64,000 nucleotides of DNA from JAAUUJ01 sp964392245 (GTDB taxonomy: Bacteria; Cyanobacteriota; Cyanobacteriia; Thermostichales; Thermostichaceae), in NCBI GenBank assembly GCA_964392245.1, contig CAYMOX010000011.1, positions 1 to 64,000 on the forward strand, in the 5' to 3' direction. A model generated the notes under the pieces. The model saw only the letters and a program-made list of their open reading frames with translations. It ran no database searches and was not told the origin of the DNA. Position 1 is the stretch's first letter; each line of letters begins with the position of its first letter. A program made the position numbers and the translations under genes. Shown in pieces: positions 43,245 to 52,160 of this stretch.

Positions 43245-44069
43245 ATGGGTGTTGTTACATTGCCTCAACTGTTGGAGGCTGGAGTTCACTTTGGCCATAA
43301 GGCCAGCCGTTGGAATCCCAAGATGCGTCCGTTTATTTTCACAGAGCGCAATGGGATCCACATTATTGACCTGGTGCAGACCGCCCGGTTTTTAAATACA
43401 ACCTATGAATATATGCGTGAGGCAGCTGATGCCGGAAAGCGCTTTCTATTTGTGGGAACCAAACGTCAGGCCGCGGGTTTGATTGCCCAGGAAGCTCGTC
43501 GGTGTGGCAGCTACTACGTCAACCACCGCTGGTTAGGGGGGATGCTCACCAACTGGACCACGATCAAAACTCGGATCGAGCGCCTCAAGGAAATTGAGGA
43601 CATGCAAACGTCGGGATTAATTGAACGACTGCCGAAGCAGGAGGCGTCTAAACTGCGGCGGGAATTGGCCAAACTGGAGCGAAATCTGGGAGGCATCAAG
43701 CAAATGCGGCGTCCTCCCGACATTGTGATCATCGTGGATCAACGCCGCGAAGCCAACGCTGTCCAGGAATGCACCAAACTCAATATTCCGATTGTCTCTC
43801 TCCTGGATACAAACTGTGATCCCGATCAGAGTGATGTATTTATCCCCGCCAATGATGATGCCATTCGCTCCATCAAGCTGATCATTGGCAAGCTGGCGGA
43901 TGCCATCTACGAAGGCCGACACGGACAACTGGAAGCTGGGGAAGGAGAAGACGAAGAATACTATGACTACGAAGGGGCCATGGATGAGGAGGATGACTAT
44001 CTCCTGGAGGTAACCGATGTTGATCCAGATGAGGAAGAACCGGAAGAAGGCGGTGACTCAGACAGATAA
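43245..44069 (+). CDS. rpsB: 30S ribosomal protein S2
   Basis: The 274-residue protein shows S2 motifs: LLEAGVHFGHKASRWNPKM, RFLFVGTKRQA, NHRWLGGMLTNW, DIVIIVDQRREANAV and IPANDDAIRS. An AGGAG site precedes the ATG at 43245. The last 45 or so residues form a strongly acidic, probably disordered tail (DEEYYDYEGAMDEEDDY...), which is not part of the conserved S2 fold. It heads a co-directional group rpsB, tsf, PHP, mutL, VKOR. Confidence 0.96.
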   Translation: MGVVTLPQLLEAGVHFGHKASRWNPKMRPFIFTERNGIHIIDLVQTARFLNTTYEYMREAADAGKRFLFVGTKRQAAGLIAQEARRCGSYYVNHRWLGGMLTNWTTIKTRIERLKEIEDMQTSGLIERLPKQEASKLRRELAKLERNLGGIKQMRRPPDIVIIVDQRREANAVQECTKLNIPIVSLLDTNCDPDQSDVFIPANDDAIRSIKLIIGKLADAIYEGRHGQLEAGEGEDEEYYDYEGAMDEEDDYLLEVTDVDPDEEEPEEGGDSDR

Positions 44070-44149
44070 GTAGCTCTGGAAAGGTGCCGGATCCGGACTG
44101 CTGCGGGAGCGGATTACTGCAACGGCAAAGCAGTATGGCACAATGCGTT

Positions 44150-44169
44150 AGGTGACACCTCTCTATAAA
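44150..44169 (+). promoter_or_regulatory. palindrome and -10-like box between rpsB and tsf
   Basis: AGGTGACACCT (44150-44160) is a perfect 5 bp inverted repeat around one base, followed by TATAAA (44164-44169). No clear -35 box is present. It may give tsf its own transcript start in the 180-base gap after rpsB. Confidence 0.3.
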
Positions 44170-44249
44170 ATGGGGAGTGCTGCACCCTGGGGCAGCGGAT
44201 CCGGTGCTGGCGCAACCGCATTTACAATACATGACATGCAGGAAGATTC

Positions 44250-45029
44250 ATGGCTGACAAGGTAGATTCCAAAGTAGTGAAAGAGCTGCGCGAGAAAACG
44301 GGCGCAGGCATGATGGATTGTAAGAAAGCTCTGGTAGAGTCCAAGGGTGATCTGGAAGCAGCGGTCACCTGGCTGCGGCAAAAAGGATTGGCCAGTGCTG
44401 CCAAGAAAGCTGGACGGGCTGCAACTCAGGGATTGATTGAGAGCTACATCCACACCGGTGGGCAGCTGGGTGTTTTGGTGGAGATCAACTGTGAGACGGA
44501 CTTTGTGGCTCGCCGTCAGGAATTTAAGGATCTGGCCCGCAACATTGCCATGCAGATTGCTGCCTGCCTGAATGTGGAGTACGTGAGTACCACAGATATT
44601 CCTGCAGAGGTGGTGGAGCGGGAAAAAGCAATTGAAATGAATAAAGATGATCTTGGGAACAAACCTGAGAACGTCCGCGAAAAGATTGTGCAGGGGCGCA
44701 TTGATAAGCGTTTAAAAGAGTTGTCGCTTCTGGATCAGCCTTACATCAAGGATCAGTCCATTACTGTGGATGAACTGGTCAAACAATCGGTGGCCCTCTT
44801 GGGTGAGAATATTCAGGTGCGTCGCTTCTCCCGCTATGTGCTTGGGGAAGGACTACAGAAAGAAGAAACTGATTTTGCCGCAGAGGTGGCAGCCCAAGCT
44901 GGGATCCCGATGGAGACTGCACCTCCTGCAGCGGCTGAGGCAGCTCCTGCACCAGAGCCAGAGGCTGAAACCCCTGAAGCACCCCCTCCTCCGAAGGCGG
45001 CCAAAGGCTCGAAGAAGAAAAAAAAGTGA
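44250..45029 (+). CDS. tsf: elongation factor Ts
   Basis: The 259-residue protein recharges EF-Tu by GDP release. It has the N-terminal UBA-like domain (VKELREKTGAGMMDCKKAL), the TDFVAR motif in INCETDFVARRQEF, and the second core subdomain. The last 45 residues are a low-complexity Ala/Pro/Glu stretch ending in KGSKKKKK. It overlaps nothing; ten bases separate it from the PHP gene. Confidence 0.95.
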   Translation: MADKVDSKVVKELREKTGAGMMDCKKALVESKGDLEAAVTWLRQKGLASAAKKAGRAATQGLIESYIHTGGQLGVLVEINCETDFVARRQEFKDLARNIAMQIAACLNVEYVSTTDIPAEVVEREKAIEMNKDDLGNKPENVREKIVQGRIDKRLKELSLLDQPYIKDQSITVDELVKQSVALLGENIQVRRFSRYVLGEGLQKEETDFAAEVAAQAGIPMETAPPAAAEAAPAPEPEAETPEAPPPPKAAKGSKKKKK

Positions 45030-45038
45030 GTCAAGTCC

Positions 45039-45890
45039 ATGATTGAGCTGCACTGCCACACCACTTGTTCGGATGGGCAACTCACCCCCGCAGCATTGGT
45101 GAAGGCCGCGGCGACTGCAGGGATCCGTGTCCTAGCGATTACGGATCATGACACTCTGGCCGGATGGGCTGAAGCCAGGGAGGCTGCGCAGGGTTATGGA
45201 CTGGAGATCATTCCGGGGATCGAACTAAGTACCACCTCAGGTGGACATCCTCTCCATTTACTGGGCTTCTTTCCCCACGAAGAAAAACTGCTAGGTCCGC
45301 TGCAGGAACGACAGGATCAACGCCGTTATCGGGCCGCCGCCATGGTGGATCGTTTGGCAGCGATGGGGTTTCCGGTTCAGCTGCCTTCGCTCGCCCAGGC
45401 TCCAGGACGGCCCCATATTGCTCAGGCGCTGGTCAAGGCCGGTCATGTCCGCTCTGTACGGGAAGCCTTTGATCGATTTTTGCGAGACAATGGTCCAGCC
45501 TACATTCCCTATGCGCCTTTCTCGGCAGTGGCAGGGGTCCGTCTTTTGCGATCCTGTGGAGCAGTTCCGGTTTGGGCTCACCCCGGTCTATTTCGAGGAG
45601 GAGGATTGGTCAAGACCCTCTCTGGATTGGTGGAGGCGGGTCTTCTGGGGTTGGAGGTTTACCATCCAGAGCAGGATCTGGGGCTACGAAGAACGCTACT
45701 GCGCCTCTGTGATCACTACGGTCTGATCGCCACGGGTGGGAGTGACTATCATGGTCCCAATCCTCGGGGCTATCACCTCAACATGATGCAGCTGGATCTT
45801 GCTCTTTACCAGGATCTGTTGGCAAGCCGCAATCGCATTCAATCGGATCCTTCCTCCCTAGACCTCAATTCTGCCAAGCAGGTGTCCTAG
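45039..45890 (+). CDS. PHP-domain phosphoesterase
   Basis: The 283-residue protein has the four PHP metal motifs: HCHTTCSDG at residue 5, ITDHDT, PGIELS, and a late GSDYHG. VWAHPG also fits. Related YciV-type proteins are 5'-3' exoribonucleases or 3',5'-nucleotide bisphosphate phosphatases. It is located between tsf and mutL and probably transcribed with them. Confidence 0.87.
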   Translation: MIELHCHTTCSDGQLTPAALVKAAATAGIRVLAITDHDTLAGWAEAREAAQGYGLEIIPGIELSTTSGGHPLHLLGFFPHEEKLLGPLQERQDQRRYRAAAMVDRLAAMGFPVQLPSLAQAPGRPHIAQALVKAGHVRSVREAFDRFLRDNGPAYIPYAPFSAVAGVRLLRSCGAVPVWAHPGLFRGGGLVKTLSGLVEAGLLGLEVYHPEQDLGLRRTLLRLCDHYGLIATGGSDYHGPNPRGYHLNMMQLDLALYQDLLASRNRIQSDPSSLDLNSAKQVS

Positions 45891-45921
45891 CGGAGAGGGC
45901 TGGGTTCCTTACTGCAGATCT

Positions 45922-47619
45922 ATGGCCTCAATTCAACCCATTCCCCCGTTCCTGATCCAGCAGATGGCCGCTGGTGAGGTGATTGACTCCTGGGCTGCAG
46001 TGGTGCGGGAGTTGGTGGACAATGCTCTGGATGCCGGAGCCAGCCATATTACTGTAGACCTCGCCTGGGAGCGCTGGACCTTACGAGTTGCCGACAATGG
46101 GGAAGGCATGTCCCCAGCAGATCTGGAGCAGGCGGCTCGGCGCCACACCACCAGTAAAGTCGGGGCCACCGCCCTGCCCTTAGCCACGACATTTTTAGGA
46201 TTTCGGGGGGAAGCCCTGCACAGCCTGGCCCAGATGGGGCGATTACAGATCCAGTCCTGCAGTATCCACGAGCCTCACGGCTGGACATTTATCTACAACC
46301 AGGATGGCACTGTAGCCTCTTCCTCCCCCTGTCCTCTCGCGCAGGGCACGGTGGTCACCGTCTCGGATCTTTTCGCTCCCTGGCCCGCTCGTCGCCAGTC
46401 CCAATCTCCACTTCGGCACCTTCGGGATGTGATCACGATGCTGCAACACCAGGCCTTAACGCATCCCCATGTCACCTGGATCCTGCGCGTGAATGAGAAC
46501 CCCAAGCTGCATCTCTGGCCTGGAGAGCGACCAGGGGATATCCTGACCCAGATCTTGCCGCGTCTTCACCCCCAGGATTTGCGGCAGGTACAAGGGGCTG
46601 GAATCACAGTTCTCCTCGCCCTCCCCGATCGCTATCACCGCCCCCAACCGGATTGGATCAAAGTGGCCATCAATCATCGCTTTGTTCAGGCTCCCGAGCT
46701 GGAACGATGCCTGGTTCAGAGCTTTCGTCACGGTCTGCCCCGACATCGCCATCCGGTCTGTCTAGCCTTTTTGCAAGTTGATCCGGAGCAGGTGGACTGG
46801 CACCGTCATCCCGCCAAATCGCAGGTGCATTTGCTCAACCCGGAGCAGCTGCAAGCTCAGTTACAGGCATTAATGGCAGAGTCGCTGCAGATCACCAGTA
46901 GCCACCCCAGCCGTCGCAGCACCCAGCTTTTGCAATTGCGCGAAGCTCAGGCTCCCTATTCAGGCTCCCCTCCCCCCGTCTGCAGATCTGTGGGGGTTGC
47001 TTCTCTGCGGGCACTGGCGCAACTGCAAAATACCTATATCCTGGCGGAGCATGCCACAGGCTTATGGCTGGTGGAGCAGCATGTGGCCCATGAGCGGATC
47101 CGATACGAAGAACTGCAGCAGCAGTGGAGCTTACAAGACCAGGAGCCACCCCTGGTTCTGAGTGGATTGACAGACAAGCAACGGGACACATTGGAGCTGA
47201 TCGGTTTGGATCCCGAGCCTTTTGGCGAGCAAATCTGGCTGATTCGGCGCATCCCCGCTCTCCTGCACACCTTGGCTGAAGACGAACGAATTGCCCTCTT
47301 AACCCAACTGGGAGATTGCCCAGATCTGGAGGCTGCCCAGGTAATGGTGGCCTGCCGCACGGCCCTGCGCAATGGCCTCCCTTTGACCTTAGCGCAGATG
47401 CAGCACCTGCTGGATCGCTGGCAGCTGAGTCAGAACCCTTACACCTGTCCCCATGGACGCCCCATTTACCTGGCGCTCTCGGAAACCGATCTGGGCCGTT
47501 ACTTTCGGCGTCGCTGGAGTATCTGTGAACCTGGCTCGGCCAGGATGTCGGCATCCAAAGCGCTGGGGGACCGATTCGCGGACGATCTGCTCTATAGGTT
47601 TGGGGAATCTGCGCACTGA
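45922..47619 (+). CDS. mutL: DNA mismatch repair protein MutL
   Basis: The 565-residue GHKL ATPase has IQQMAAGEVIDSWAAVVRELVDNALDAGA (Glu30, Asn34), DNGEGM and FRGEAL at the N-terminus. Its C-terminal domain has the elements of a MutL endonuclease: EQHVAHERIRYEEL, ACRTALRNG and CPHGRPIYL. The first residue of the metal motif is Glu385 where the consensus has Asp. Cyanobacterial MutL often has this IDS variant after AAGEV. It links MutS recognition to strand nicking. Confidence 0.92.
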   Translation: MASIQPIPPFLIQQMAAGEVIDSWAAVVRELVDNALDAGASHITVDLAWERWTLRVADNGEGMSPADLEQAARRHTTSKVGATALPLATTFLGFRGEALHSLAQMGRLQIQSCSIHEPHGWTFIYNQDGTVASSSPCPLAQGTVVTVSDLFAPWPARRQSQSPLRHLRDVITMLQHQALTHPHVTWILRVNENPKLHLWPGERPGDILTQILPRLHPQDLRQVQGAGITVLLALPDRYHRPQPDWIKVAINHRFVQAPELERCLVQSFRHGLPRHRHPVCLAFLQVDPEQVDWHRHPAKSQVHLLNPEQLQAQLQALMAESLQITSSHPSRRSTQLLQLREAQAPYSGSPPPVCRSVGVASLRALAQLQNTYILAEHATGLWLVEQHVAHERIRYEELQQQWSLQDQEPPLVLSGLTDKQRDTLELIGLDPEPFGEQIWLIRRIPALLHTLAEDERIALLTQLGDCPDLEAAQVMVACRTALRNGLPLTLAQMQHLLDRWQLSQNPYTCPHGRPIYLALSETDLGRYFRRRWSICEPGSARMSASKALGDRFADDLLYRFGESAH

Positions 47620-47686
47620 TGCCCGAGTGACTGGTGGCATAATCAGTAGAAGCATTGCAAATCATCGGCACATCTGTGGGGAGAGT

Positions 47687-48523
47687 ATGGCCTATCTAGT
47701 GCATGAGGAAACCTGGCTCCAGCGCCACTCCCGCCTGATCCTGACTATCCTGGCTGGACTGGGGAGTTTACTGACCGCTTACCTGACTTTCACCAAGCTG
47801 ACCGAACAAACAGCCGCCTTCTGTACTGGGGACGGGGGATGTGATCTCGTCTTATCCAGTCGCTGGGCCACCTTCCTTGGAGTCCCCACTGCCCTGTTTG
47901 GCCTTTTAGGCTTTGTGGGCGTTTTGATCCTGGCACAGCTACCGGATATGCCGCTGGTGAAAAAGTGGCGCTGGCCCGCTCTGTTTGGTCTTGTCAGTGC
48001 CATGATCAGCTTTGAACTGTATATGGCCTACCTGATGGTGGGAGTCCTGAAGCAGTTTTGCCTCTACTGCACTGCGTCCATCATTTTGGTGGCTGGTCTC
48101 GGTGTGGTAACTCTGCTTGGCTACCGTTGGCTGGACTGGGCCAAGCTGATTTTTAACTTTATCTTGATCGCCCTGGCTACCCTGATCACCACAGTCGGTG
48201 TTTACGCCAATCAGACCCCTCCGGCGAGTCCCTTTGCGCGGGGATTGGCGCAGCACTTACAGCAAATTGATGGCACGATGTATGGGGCTTACTGGTGTCC
48301 AGCCTGCCAGCAACAAAAAGATTTGTTTGGACCAGCCTTCAAAGATGTTCCTTATGAGGAATGTTCTCCCGATGGTCGCGGGGCACCCCAAGCTGAGGTT
48401 TGTAATGAAGCCGGGGTTCAGAGTTATCCCACCTGGATTATTGAGGGGCAGAGCTATCGAGGGGTACGTTCATTAGAAGCTCTGGCGGAGATCTCTGGGT
48501 ATGAGGGTCCTGCTGTTCAATAA
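47687..48523 (+). CDS. vitamin K epoxide reductase-thioredoxin fusion
   Basis: The 278-residue protein has four or five membrane helices in the VKOR part, with loop cysteines Cys46 and Cys52 and the active-site pair Cys125-Cys128 (FCLYC). A thioredoxin-like domain with WCPAC (Cys204, Cys207) follows. Such fusions oxidise cysteines in exported proteins, passing electrons to quinone. GGGGAGAG precedes the ATG at 47687; codons open upstream overlap mutL in another frame and are not used. Confidence 0.92.
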   Translation: MAYLVHEETWLQRHSRLILTILAGLGSLLTAYLTFTKLTEQTAAFCTGDGGCDLVLSSRWATFLGVPTALFGLLGFVGVLILAQLPDMPLVKKWRWPALFGLVSAMISFELYMAYLMVGVLKQFCLYCTASIILVAGLGVVTLLGYRWLDWAKLIFNFILIALATLITTVGVYANQTPPASPFARGLAQHLQQIDGTMYGAYWCPACQQQKDLFGPAFKDVPYEECSPDGRGAPQAEVCNEAGVQSYPTWIIEGQSYRGVRSLEALAEISGYEGPAVQ

Positions 48524-48586
48524 TCTCTGCCTCTGAAGTTCATCTCAAGGCTGAATGGATTGCAGGTAAAGTTCTGTGCGCAACTG

Positions 48587-48614
48587 TTTGGTTGCTTAAA
48601 TTCGCCTTTATAAT
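48587..48614 (+). promoter_or_regulatory. promoter of the 17-residue-repeat protein gene
   Basis: A consensus TATAAT lies at 48609-48614 with a weak TTTGGT at 48587-48592, 16 bases upstream. It is 80 bases before the ATG at 48694. Confidence 0.4.
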
Positions 48615-48693
48615 TTCTTTAGGTTAAGACCCTCAAGCGAAGGGATCAACCGACTGAACAGAATCGACCCTGAATAGGTGCAGAGTTGTTGCC

Positions 48694-49158
48694 ATGCCCA
48701 CTACCCGCTCTAGAAAGACCCCTGATCCCTCCAATTCGACCGAGTCAGAAACCCCAGAGTCCTCCTCTACAAACGAATCTGAGGCTAACGCAGCACTAGC
48801 TCTCCAGTCTAGTGAGGCAGGAGGGATCCAGTCCTATGGATATCGCCCAACGGGGATCAGCACCATCAAAGTTACTGAAGTTTACGGCCACAATCGTCCC
48901 ATTACGGCAGCGAGCTTAGAGGTTGTGGAAACCTATGGCGAAAATCGTCCCATTACCGCAAGCCAGATTCAGATTGTGCATATGTGGGCTCCCCAACGAC
49001 CCGTGACCGCAGATCAATTTAAAGTCGATCACACGTATATGCATAACCGACCCGTTGAGGCCTCTAGATTAAAAATTGCGGGAACCTATCTGAATAATCG
49101 ACCCATTGAAGCCGGTCCACGGTTCGTGGAGAGTTCGATTCCCACCTGGCTATCCTAA
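48694..49158 (+). CDS. protein of five tandem 17-residue NRPI repeats
   Basis: The 154-residue protein has a Ser/Thr/Glu-rich, probably disordered first 45 residues. Five contiguous 17-residue repeats then start VTEVYGHNRPITAASLE, VVETYGENRPITASQIQ, IVHMWAPQRPVTADQFK, VDHTYMHNRPVEASRLK and IAGTYLNNRPIEAGPRF. A degenerate sixth unit (GIQSYGYRPTGISTIK) precedes them. The pattern h-x-x-x-[YW]-x-x-[NQ]-R-P-[IV]-x-A predicts a small beta-solenoid or stacked hairpins. No known family comes to mind, and function is unknown. It is tail to tail with purD, eight bases apart. Confidence 0.72.
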   Translation: MPTTRSRKTPDPSNSTESETPESSSTNESEANAALALQSSEAGGIQSYGYRPTGISTIKVTEVYGHNRPITAASLEVVETYGENRPITASQIQIVHMWAPQRPVTADQFKVDHTYMHNRPVEASRLKIAGTYLNNRPIEAGPRFVESSIPTWLS

Positions 49159-49166
49159 GGTTGGGT

Positions 49167-50516
49167 TCAATATCCCGATCCTGAAGAGGACAGAATCGTC
49201 TCCAGCGCACTGCTTCCCAACTCCCGAAACCCAATATCACGGCGGTAATAAACTCCCTCAAAGTGAATCTGCTGCACTCCCGCATAGGCGGTTTGCAGGG
49301 CTTCCGCGAGGGTATCCCCTTCACCAGTGATGCAAAGAACCCGTCCCCCATCGGTGAGGACGCGAGCACTTGCTGGAGATTGTCCAGGCAGAAGCGGAAC
49401 AGACAGTCGCGTTCCCGCATGAAAAACATGGGCTCCGGTGTCCGCAACCTTTTCCAGCCCGCTGATCGGTTTACCCCGCTCATAGGATTCCGGATAGCCC
49501 TGGGAGGCCATCACCACACAGGCTGATGTTCGTGAAGACCATTGGATGTCGATCTCTGAGAGCCGCCCCTCCACACAGGCAAGCAGCACCTGATCCAGTG
49601 GGGTTTGGAGAAGCGGCATGAGCACCTGGGTTTCGGGATCTCCCAGTCGGCAGTTAAACTCAAGCACGGAAGGATTCCCATTGCTGTCAATCATCAGTCC
49701 CAGATAGAGCACTCCCTGGTAAACAATGCCACAGGAGCGTAAATGCTGGAGCAGAGGATCGATGATCTGGTGGCAAATTTTGCTGACAAGTTCAGGTGGA
49801 ACCACGCGAGTTGCAGGGGCGTAGGCTCCCATCCCACCAGTGTTCGGACCCGTATCCCCAGCCCCCAAGCGCTTATAATCTTGAGCCGGAGGCATGATCC
49901 CATAAGATTTGCCGTCACATAAGAGGAGGAGGGAGGCTTCTTCTCCTGGCAAAAATTCCTCAATGACCACAGTCTGCCCTGCCGGTCCCAGTTTCCCTTT
50001 GAGCAGTCCTTCCACAGCTGTCTCCGCTTCTTCTAGGGTTTGGGCAATGGTTACCCCCTTACCCCCAGCCAGACCATCCGCCTTGATGACGACAGGCAGA
50101 GGATGGTTGTGCAAATACTGAAGGGCTGGTTCCAGCTCTTGAAAAATCGCGAATGGAGCTGTAGAGATGCCCGCCTCCTGCAATAGTTTTTTGGCCCAGG
50201 CTTTACTCCCCTCCAATCGGGAAGCTTCCTGACTGGGTCCAAAGATGGGCAACCCTGCTGCCCGAAACCGATCACAGATGCCCTGGACGAGAGGCAGCTC
50301 TGGCCCAACGATGGTCAGTCCCACCCCCTGAACCGTGGCAAAACGCAGCAATCCCTCCATATCGGTTGCAGCTAAAGGGAGGGCACGGCCTTTGGGCATC
50401 AGACGAATTCCGCCATTCCCAGGTGCACAAAAGATCTGGGTAACGGCAGGAGACTGCATCAATTTCCAGGCCAGGGCATGTTCACGCCCTCCTCCGCCCA
50501 CAATTAACACTTGCAT
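49167..50516 (-). CDS. purD: phosphoribosylamine-glycine ligase PurD
   Basis: The 449-residue ATP-grasp enzyme of purine synthesis makes glycinamide ribonucleotide. Typical blocks are VLIVGGGGREHALAWKL, FGPSQEASRLEGSKAWAK-like (about 107-124), VVIKADGLAGGKGV, EEFLPGEEASLL, DTGPNTGGMGAYAP and LEFNCRLGDPETQ. It is a single gene. Bases 50517-50750 upstream contain no feature I can name. Confidence 0.95.
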   Translation of the reverse strand: MQVLIVGGGGREHALAWKLMQSPAVTQIFCAPGNGGIRLMPKGRALPLAATDMEGLLRFATVQGVGLTIVGPELPLVQGICDRFRAAGLPIFGPSQEASRLEGSKAWAKKLLQEAGISTAPFAIFQELEPALQYLHNHPLPVVIKADGLAGGKGVTIAQTLEEAETAVEGLLKGKLGPAGQTVVIEEFLPGEEASLLLLCDGKSYGIMPPAQDYKRLGAGDTGPNTGGMGAYAPATRVVPPELVSKICHQIIDPLLQHLRSCGIVYQGVLYLGLMIDSNGNPSVLEFNCRLGDPETQVLMPLLQTPLDQVLLACVEGRLSEIDIQWSSRTSACVVMASQGYPESYERGKPISGLEKVADTGAHVFHAGTRLSVPLLPGQSPASARVLTDGGRVLCITGEGDTLAEALQTAYAGVQQIHFEGVYYRRDIGFRELGSSALETILSSSGSGY

Positions 50517-50750
50517 AAATCAAAGCTACTGATAAGAATTGCCTGATTTGGGGATGGGAATGACTTCCAGTACTCTACTGGAGAATGTAACTTTCATTAG
50601 AACATACCGCTCCGGTAGACACCCGCAGGATTTGCAGAGAAAGCGCAGGAAACCGCATGCTGTCTTCCAGTCAGCGGCAGGGACGGAGGGGGTTCGACAT
50701 TGTAACTGTCATCGTCGATCTGTTACGAAATAGATCATTGCACTGTTGAT

Positions 50751-52067
50751 ATGCTTTCCATGCTTGCACCTGAACTCAGCTCATTGGATGCCGTTGCTAG
50801 CTTTGACCTTGTGATTGTCGGGGCAGGTCTGGTGGGCTCAACCCTGGCGGCGGCGCTAGCGGGCACCTCCCTGCGCATTGCATTGATCGAATCCCAGGAT
50901 CTTGATCGAGGTCCCGGACCTGATGGTCGTTCGAGTGCTCTGGCGTTAGGGACGATCCAGCTACTGCAGCAAATCGGAGCCTGGGAGCGCATGGGGCAAC
51001 TGGGGGTGTCTCCCATCCACCGGATCCAGGTTTCTGATGGAGAGGCTTCCTTTAAGACCCAGCTGTGCCGAGAAGAGATTCAGGTGGAGGCCCTGGGGTA
51101 TGTGGTGGAGAACCGGGTCACCCTGATCGCATTGCAGGAGATAGTACGGCGTGCCCAGAATGTGGAAGTGATCTCACCCGCTCGGGTTTTGCATCTAGAG
51201 GTGGCTGCTGAAGGGGTGGAGATTGCCGTGGATAGCCCCACTCAACCAAGGAAGCTTCGCGGTCAACTTCTGATTGCTGCGGATGGCCGCAACTCCGTGC
51301 TGCGACAGCTCCAGGGCATTCCTGTTTCAGCCTGGGGATACAACCAGATCTGTGTCGTCACTCAGGTGGAAACGGAGAAGGGCCATGACCAGGTGGCCTA
51401 TGAGCGCTTTCAGCCTCAGGGTCCGTTTGCCATCCTGCCCATGACCGCTGGCGAGCAGGGCCCCCCCTCCCATCGCGCCTGTGTAGTCTGGACTTTACCT
51501 GCTTCTGTACAGGAGGAGGTGATGAACCTTAGTGATCAGGACTTCCGGCAGGCCATTGCTCCTGCATTTGGTACTCAATTGGGTCCGATCAAGACAGTCT
51601 CTCCCCGCTCCTGTTATCGACCTCAGCGACTGCATGCTTGTGCATACGTCACGCCCCGTTTTGCGCTGGTGGGGGATGCAGCCCATGCCACTCATCCCGT
51701 CGGGGGACAGGGTGTGAACATGGGTATGCGGGATGTGGCTCTCCTGGCCAGCTTGCTGTATAAGGCTCACCTTGGCTCTCAAGATCTCGGAGGGAAGGCC
51801 CTCTTGCGCCATTACCAGCGCGCTCGCCGGATCGAGAACCTGGGGGTTCTATTCGCCACTGATACTGCCAACCGCCTCTTCTCCAACCCGTTCTTACCGC
51901 TGCAGTGGGGCCGCCGTCTGGGACTCTGGGGGCTCAACCATGTGTCCCCCTTGAAACACATGATCATGCGCCAGGCCATGGGAATCGCTTCCTATCAACC
52001 GCAACTGCATCCCGAAATTCGAGGTTTACCTCCTCAGCCTTCCCCCCTTGATCTGGTGGGTGTTTGA
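50751..52067 (+). CDS. UbiH/COQ6-family FAD-dependent hydroxylase
   Basis: The 438-residue flavoprotein has the dinucleotide-binding motif VIVGAGLVGSTLAAAL, the middle ADGRNSVLR motif and the FAD ribityl-binding GDAAHATHPVGGQGVNMGM. These monooxygenases hydroxylate quinone rings. In cyanobacteria the substrate may be a plastoquinone precursor or another isoprenoid quinone, but this is inference. It lies 93 bases upstream of pheT on the same strand. Confidence 0.88.
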   Translation: MLSMLAPELSSLDAVASFDLVIVGAGLVGSTLAAALAGTSLRIALIESQDLDRGPGPDGRSSALALGTIQLLQQIGAWERMGQLGVSPIHRIQVSDGEASFKTQLCREEIQVEALGYVVENRVTLIALQEIVRRAQNVEVISPARVLHLEVAAEGVEIAVDSPTQPRKLRGQLLIAADGRNSVLRQLQGIPVSAWGYNQICVVTQVETEKGHDQVAYERFQPQGPFAILPMTAGEQGPPSHRACVVWTLPASVQEEVMNLSDQDFRQAIAPAFGTQLGPIKTVSPRSCYRPQRLHACAYVTPRFALVGDAAHATHPVGGQGVNMGMRDVALLASLLYKAHLGSQDLGGKALLRHYQRARRIENLGVLFATDTANRLFSNPFLPLQWGRRLGLWGLNHVSPLKHMIMRQAMGIASYQPQLHPEIRGLPPQPSPLDLVGV

Positions 52068-52160
52068 CCAACGATCTGGTGCACGGGTTAACCTGGGGCT
52101 CGTCTCTCAGGATCCCGACGTGGGAGATAATGGGTAGCGGCTCGAAGGTGTTCAGGATTT

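Noticed and set aside
50539..50733. Open frame and possible RNA gene upstream of the UbiH-like gene
   Set aside because: GGTTCGA-like bases near 50691 raised a tRNA, but no acceptor stem or anticodon arm pairs. The frame has no conserved look.
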